From Cyathus striatus (lineage: Eukaryota > Basidiomycota > Agaricomycetes > Agaricales > Nidulariaceae), in NCBI GenBank assembly GCA_025738555.1, contig JAOVFP010000021.1:2046001-2110000 (forward strand): a stretch of 64,000 nt of DNA, given 5' to 3'. The notes beneath the pieces were generated by a model. It saw only the letters and a program-made list of their open reading frames with translations. It searched no databases and was not told the origin of the DNA. The position numbers were made by a program, and so were the translations under genes. Positions 59,199-64,000 of this stretch are shown here, piece by piece; the stretch's first letter is position 1; each line of letters opens with the position of its first letter.

Positions 59199-59208
59199 GT
59201 TTATATAC
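59199..59208 (-). promoter_or_regulatory. TATA box of the DJ-1-like gene
   Basis: GTATATAAAC on the minus strand lies about 60 bp upstream of the ATG at 59140. Confidence 0.55.
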
Positions 59209-60084
59209 TCGTGGGACGGGATTGTAAAGGTCAGTGGTGACTTCATCAGTACGCTTAGGCCTGTGTTTTCGCGTATGCCCACCCACTCTTTCCTAACTTT
59301 TTACCCAATTTTTACCATAATATCTCGTAAAAATTATCAGTTTTTTGAAGAGCACATTATCTAAGGCCGCACCAGTATTTTCTGCAGATGAAAGTTTTCT
59401 TGGGATTACGCGAGTAAGTACATTGAAATGAGACAAGGACTACATTGGTGTTGAACGTTGCCGGCTGCCGCCCAATTGCCGCCGGTGCTAACAAAGTTTT
59501 ACGTAATGGTTAGTCACGTGCTGGCACCGCTGGCACATTACTAATACCAAGAAGTATTTGGTCCACCACATCTTTCAGCGCATTCTGATATTCTGAAAAT
59601 GTGCATTATGCTTATTTCCGTTACTACGACAGGAAGTTTGATTTGATGATGTCTCGACGCGTCCGAAGTCATGGATATCACAATGCTGTCAAGTCTCAAA
59701 TCTCAAAAGACGAGAGGTCTCAAGCTACCTTTCATGAATTAACTTGGAATCATATAAGCGCATAGAAGATCAAAAACAATGTCATTTGACCATTTAACAC
59801 TGCCGCGATAAAGGTTGAAAACAAAATGTCATGCATCTACACAGGCACAAATAGACGCTTGCCAGGATCATCACATCTCCTTACTAGGATACCAGCACTC
59901 CCTTCAGGCTTCAATTACGATGAACTTTAATGACGGAGGTAATATAAGCACAGCCTATTTACCTCTCTAACTACTCAGATGGACCACTCCCACCATAAAT
60001 GGATGATTGGCTTTACGTCTGTGCCCAGCTGGGTAGCCGCATTAAAGCAATCTGCGGACCAAACTCTCAAGATTCCCTTCACTC
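59209..60084. other. divergent intergenic region
   Basis: It lies between the DJ-1 pseudogene (-) and the GPCR gene (+). No further gene is recognised. Confidence 0.4.
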
Positions 60085-61895
60085 ATGAACGTTCGCATGG
60101 AGTCTGTTCCTTCTCCTTCGACTTTTAACTTTGGAGTTCGGTTGGGTATTTTCCTGACTGTTGAAGCTGCGGGGTAAGAGGCTTATGATTATATCATTTA
60201 TCCTATATCTAACATCCTTTCGCATTTAGGTTATCCGCCCTTGCGGTCTCTGGTCTCCTATCATACGTCGCGGTATGGTACCTTCTCCCTCGTTACTATA
60301 TTATGCATAAGCTAATGAATGGATTGCAGTTTCGTACGTATAAGATAGTACAATTCCGCCGCCAGTTGCGCAAGACACCAAATGCTAGAACAGACTTAAT
60401 GTTCGACGCTGCGGATTCAAGTTTCTTCTTGAATCTTATGCTGGCTGATTTAATACAGGCACTCGGTTAGTATGATGCCACTGTATCCATCTACAAGCTT
60501 AACACCAGTACGTAGGTGGCCTGTTGAATATTAGATGGGTTGCCGAAGCAGTCTGTGGCTTTCCTTATTAATGACTCCTCTCATTAATGCAAAATGCCAA
60601 TAGCATATCACTGAGGGATCATATTGCACGGCGCAAGGCGTGTTAAAGCAGATGGGTGATGTGGGAGTAGCCTTAACGTGAGTTCCTGCCCCTTCTTGAT
60701 TATGCATGTGAACGAAAATGTACATTTCCTCTCATAGCTCTCTCGTAAGTTGGTAACTTGCATCTTTCGGACGCTGTCGATGACTAGCATACGTGTCTAA
60801 GGCAATCGCTTTTCAAACATTCTTTGTGCTTGTTCTGCAAGTCAATGTCCCTACATTTGTCAGCAAGATTGTTATCGCATTAATATGGCTCTTCATTACA
60901 CTGGTAATTGGAGTTGGTGCTGGGATCAATAGAAGGAACCGGAAATACTACGGAAATACAAACTATTGTATGTGCATGCATTTGCATTTGCTAAAGCGTT
61001 ACTTCATTAAAGATAATCACAGGGTGCTGGATAAGACCTGACTACAAAATCGAGCGTATTGTGTTCGAGTACCTGTGGATGTGGATTGCTGGTGGTATTA
61101 TGCTAATCCTGTATGGTATTATCTTTCTTGTAATGCGAGGGGTGCTGGACTTCAGTGGCGGCATCAAACTTCACCTAAAGGGTCGTGTTACAGCCGTGTC
61201 AGAATATAACCAAGAGAAAGACCGTAAGAAGAATATTGCAAATCTCATGCTCTTGTATGCTTTCAATCACCTTACCTTTGATCATGGCATACTTAGAAAC
61301 CTTCAGTTACCCTGCTGTGTACATCTTCTGCATCCTCCCAGTGGGCATAGTTCGCTGGCTAGACTTCAGTGGGCACACAGTTTCCCCTGCAGCGACAACC
61401 TTTGCCAGTGTTGTGTTCTCACTTTCTGGCTTGTTCAATGTGACACTTTACTACCACACGCGGCCTCAACTCATCACTGGTCCGCGCATACCTATCCCTC
61501 ATAAGCATGGACATCCCTATTCCATCCGAGAAGGGGTGAGATATAAGCTAGGCCACCTTCCGGACAACGATGATGATTTCCCTAACGAAGAAGTTGGACG
61601 AGGATACCTTTCTAGAACATCTCCTTCGCTTCCATCTCATGCAAACGCTCGTCTTCCTGATATTGAATACAACACCACCCAAGGTCATTTGCCCAGCTTG
61701 GACGTGCCTCCGCCTGGTACTGGCTATGCGCACTACCGTTCTGAGTATACACCTACCAGCGGTCGGCTGCCAAGTACTGAAGGGAAGTCGCTTTGGTCTA
61801 ATATGTTGGACCCGCGTCCTGGTAGTCGGGATATGACGACATCGGGGGTGCCGTCTACTGCAAAGGAGTCCTTGGGTAGACTTCCTGATCTTTGA
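60085..61895 (+). CDS. Git3-like G-protein-coupled receptor, 9 exons with a 7-nt microexon
   Basis: Exons 60085-60173, 60230-60272, 60330-60465, 60516-60550, 60604-60677, 60738-60744, 60802-60967, 61023-61254 and 61307-61895 give 456 aa. The seven-TM body contains LGIFLTVEAAGLSALAVSGL, NLMLADLIQALGGLLNIRWV, GSYCTAQGVLKQMGDVGVAL, TSLAIAFQTFFVLVL, the second extracellular loop WCWIRPDYKIERIVFEYLWM and the late block LPVGIVRWLDFSG. This is the basidiomycete glucose-receptor Git3/Gpr1-like class, coupled to G-alpha signalling in the plasma membrane. The tail is Pro/Ser/Thr-rich. Exon 6 is CTCTCTC, a 7-nt microexon needed to rebuild the TSLAIAxQTF motif. No lesion is visible. The ligand is unknown. 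Confidence 0.9.
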
Positions 61896-64000
61896 ATGGA
61901 GATCGTTATACTCTGGTAGATATTAGTGTAGACCTCAATGTTGTATTTTGTAGCTTTGTAGTATGTCATTGTAGTAGCCAACGCCCAACGGTGCCCCGTG
62001 TTCATCATGTGATGATCATAATGATTCAGAAAAGAAGTACCCGAAACAGGCGTTCATTCAAGACCTTATCGTACGAAAGACTAAAAATACCAAGATGGGT
62101 ATCAAGCAAGTGAACACAACAAAAGGAAGAAGCGTCAGGAAAAACAGATGACTGAAAAAGATACCGCCAAGATCCATTTTTGTTCTGAACAAGACGGAAG
62201 GAGAGTTCCAATGTCTCGCCATGTTCCATTTGACTAGAGTCATTTTTGCGTAAGGACAGTGTATTCCTGAGACGAACGAAGTGAGGAGCTTGTTATTTCA
62301 GGATACCGTGAGTCGAAACAATCGTTGCGTAGAATCATGGAATCATGAAATTAGAAGTTCCCTCTGTCCTTCGAACGCTCCATGGCTGTAACAAATCACA
62401 TAGGTCACTTTCGCAATAAAGGAACGAAGATGAGTCACGCACGATTGTAGTGGAGAAGTTTTTCAATGAGGTCAACATGGGTGAGCACCATTCGACGACA
62501 GCAGTATCGCTTCAGCTGGAGCTCGTCGGGCGCATCACTTTATCATATCATACTGTGTTCAGTATCTCAGAATATACAGAAGATTCAAGAACTCACCCTT
62601 CACTCATATCCTTCGACAGCAACTCTAAATAGGCGTTCCATTTGTCGCCAATGACCTTTCCGCAGGAGAAGCAGCGAACAGGGATAATCTATCGAGAAAA
62701 TCAAGGTAAAAAGTGGTTGATGTTGGAAGGGCGGTGGAATGGGATGCTTGCCATGATGATTTTACAACCAAGTAAATTGGTGGAAGGTGATGGGTTGGAA
62801 TTGGCCACTTGGCCAAGCGCAATGGGCGGGCCTTGTCTCGATTGGTCATTCGGCACTTCTAGTCGGCGCCACTTGTGAACACTTGTGCACACCTCGCAGC
62901 AAGGTCCCAGCTAGAAGGTCCCAACTACGCACTACATCATACTTATGAGACTATCTTCCTCTTCCTGGTACTTATGCTCCGAACTCAGTCTTTCGGGTCT
63001 AGTTTATCGTACCATTGCGCCCCTATTCCGAGGCTTTCTCATTCGCCCTGTGAATTATTTCGCCACTGAGAGTCCTACGTAGGAGCTCTCATCTAAGAGT
63101 GTACCGATCCGCTGTAGCGATCGATGCGGTTAATGGGAATGTCAGATGGGAATCATTGATCCACGATATGTATGTGAAAGTGAAATTGATCCATCATCGA
63201 CATCCATTCCTTCCCTAGACTCATAACGCCTGTTGACGGATTTAACTTATCTATTGTTGCGGGAAGGGACATGTGAACAATAAGAAAGTTGCCTATGAAA
63301 CTCTATTCTGAAGGCAGACAGCGTCTGTTCCTCTCCTTCGAGTTCGGCCGCACAGCGCTCCACAGGTGATAAGGACGTGCTCCAAGCCTGGTGTTCCTGC
63401 TCCTCCCTATCAAATGTTTTTCGGATTGGAAGGCGATCCAGGCCTCATGGCAAACTCGCATTGGATGGAGCAAGTGGTGATTGGCAGCGGAGGTTTGGTA
63501 GTGACACGCCTATTGCGGGTGATGTACACATCCGATGATGATGTGAAGTTGGGAATGCTTCTTTTGACGACGTTTTCTATTTTGCTTGTAAATATGTAGT
63601 AAGTAACGACTTGACACAGAAGGGAGGTCTCGGAGTGTCGGAGGCGCGTGCACCTTGATGAGTGCAGTAGCTAATCCGGCCGTTGGTCGGAAAACAAGTC
63701 TTAGGATGAAAGGAGAAGTGTCAGTGTAGTGGGTTTCGTACACTTTTCGCTTTTCCGTCAACAAATTCACCTCGCTGGATGAATATAAGCAGTATCATCG
63801 CTGTTCAAGACAAAGCCCAGCGGTGCAGAGGTTGCATAGGTTAATCAAAGTGATGGGATTCTTGGCTCAGCCTTGGGAAAGATATAGAATTAGCGCCATA
63901 GAAGTGTTAGTGCACTTCGTGGTGATGTTCAAGTGATGCTGAATCAATGTTGGATATGTACAGGCCTGGGCAAGCAACTTGCAAGTCGCGCGCAGTAGAC
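61896..64000. other. intergenic region, no gene recognised
   Basis: A 3' flank of the GPCR and then about 2 kb with only short frames (for example 62642-62878 and 63366-63599) lacking splice or family support. A gene may begin beyond the right edge. Confidence 0.4.

Overview
The window reads as nuclear DNA of a mushroom-forming basidiomycete (Agaricomycetes). The reasons are intron-dense genes with introns mostly of 45-60 nt, GT-AG or occasionally GC-AG, several with near-perfect TACTAAC branch points. The gene families also fit: F-box/LRR proteins, a DUF6533 membrane protein, a SAT4/rhodopsin-like membrane protein, DUF6593 proteins, a CBM1 secreted protein, a Git3-like GPCR and Argonaute. 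No gene here suggests a bacterium or a virus. All exon models were built by hand from reading frames, splice sites and family recall; nothing was searched.

Layout. 2.2-6.3 kb: a divergent pair, an F-box/LRR gene (-) and a 7TM membrane protein with a Ser/Thr/Asn repeat tail (+). 6.3-19.3 kb: a gene-poor transposon island with a 2.3 kb hAT-type element, a foldback element, a solo LTR, a MITE and palindromic repeats. 19.4-32 kb: a gene cluster holding two DUF6593 paralogues, an F-box gene with one frameshift, a single-pass membrane protein, ribosomal protein uS8 (RPS22/RPS15a), a CBM1 plus Cys-rich secreted protein and its broken paralogue. 33.6-42.7 kb: a 12-exon DUF6533 membrane protein, an F-box gene with a frame break, a nested transposon block that also splits an F-box fragment, and a 2-oxoglutarate/Fe(II) dioxygenase. 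43.6-55.4 kb: two degenerate, diverged copies of an ASCC1-like (2H phosphoesterase) gene flanking a repeat region with a 1.4 kb foldback element and a small secreted beta-sandwich protein. 56.9-61.9 kb: a truncated Argonaute, a DJ-1/PfpI pseudogene with two in-frame stops, and a GPCR containing a 7-nt microexon. The last 2 kb shows no gene I can support.

No single coordinated pathway is visible. The strongest observations are structural: several non-autonomous DNA transposons resolved to the base with perfect 8-bp (or longer) target-site duplications, two related giant-palindrome elements, a hAT-like element that split an F-box paralogue, a truncated Argonaute in a repeat-rich neighbourhood, and a dispersed double-hairpin repeat in at least four copies.
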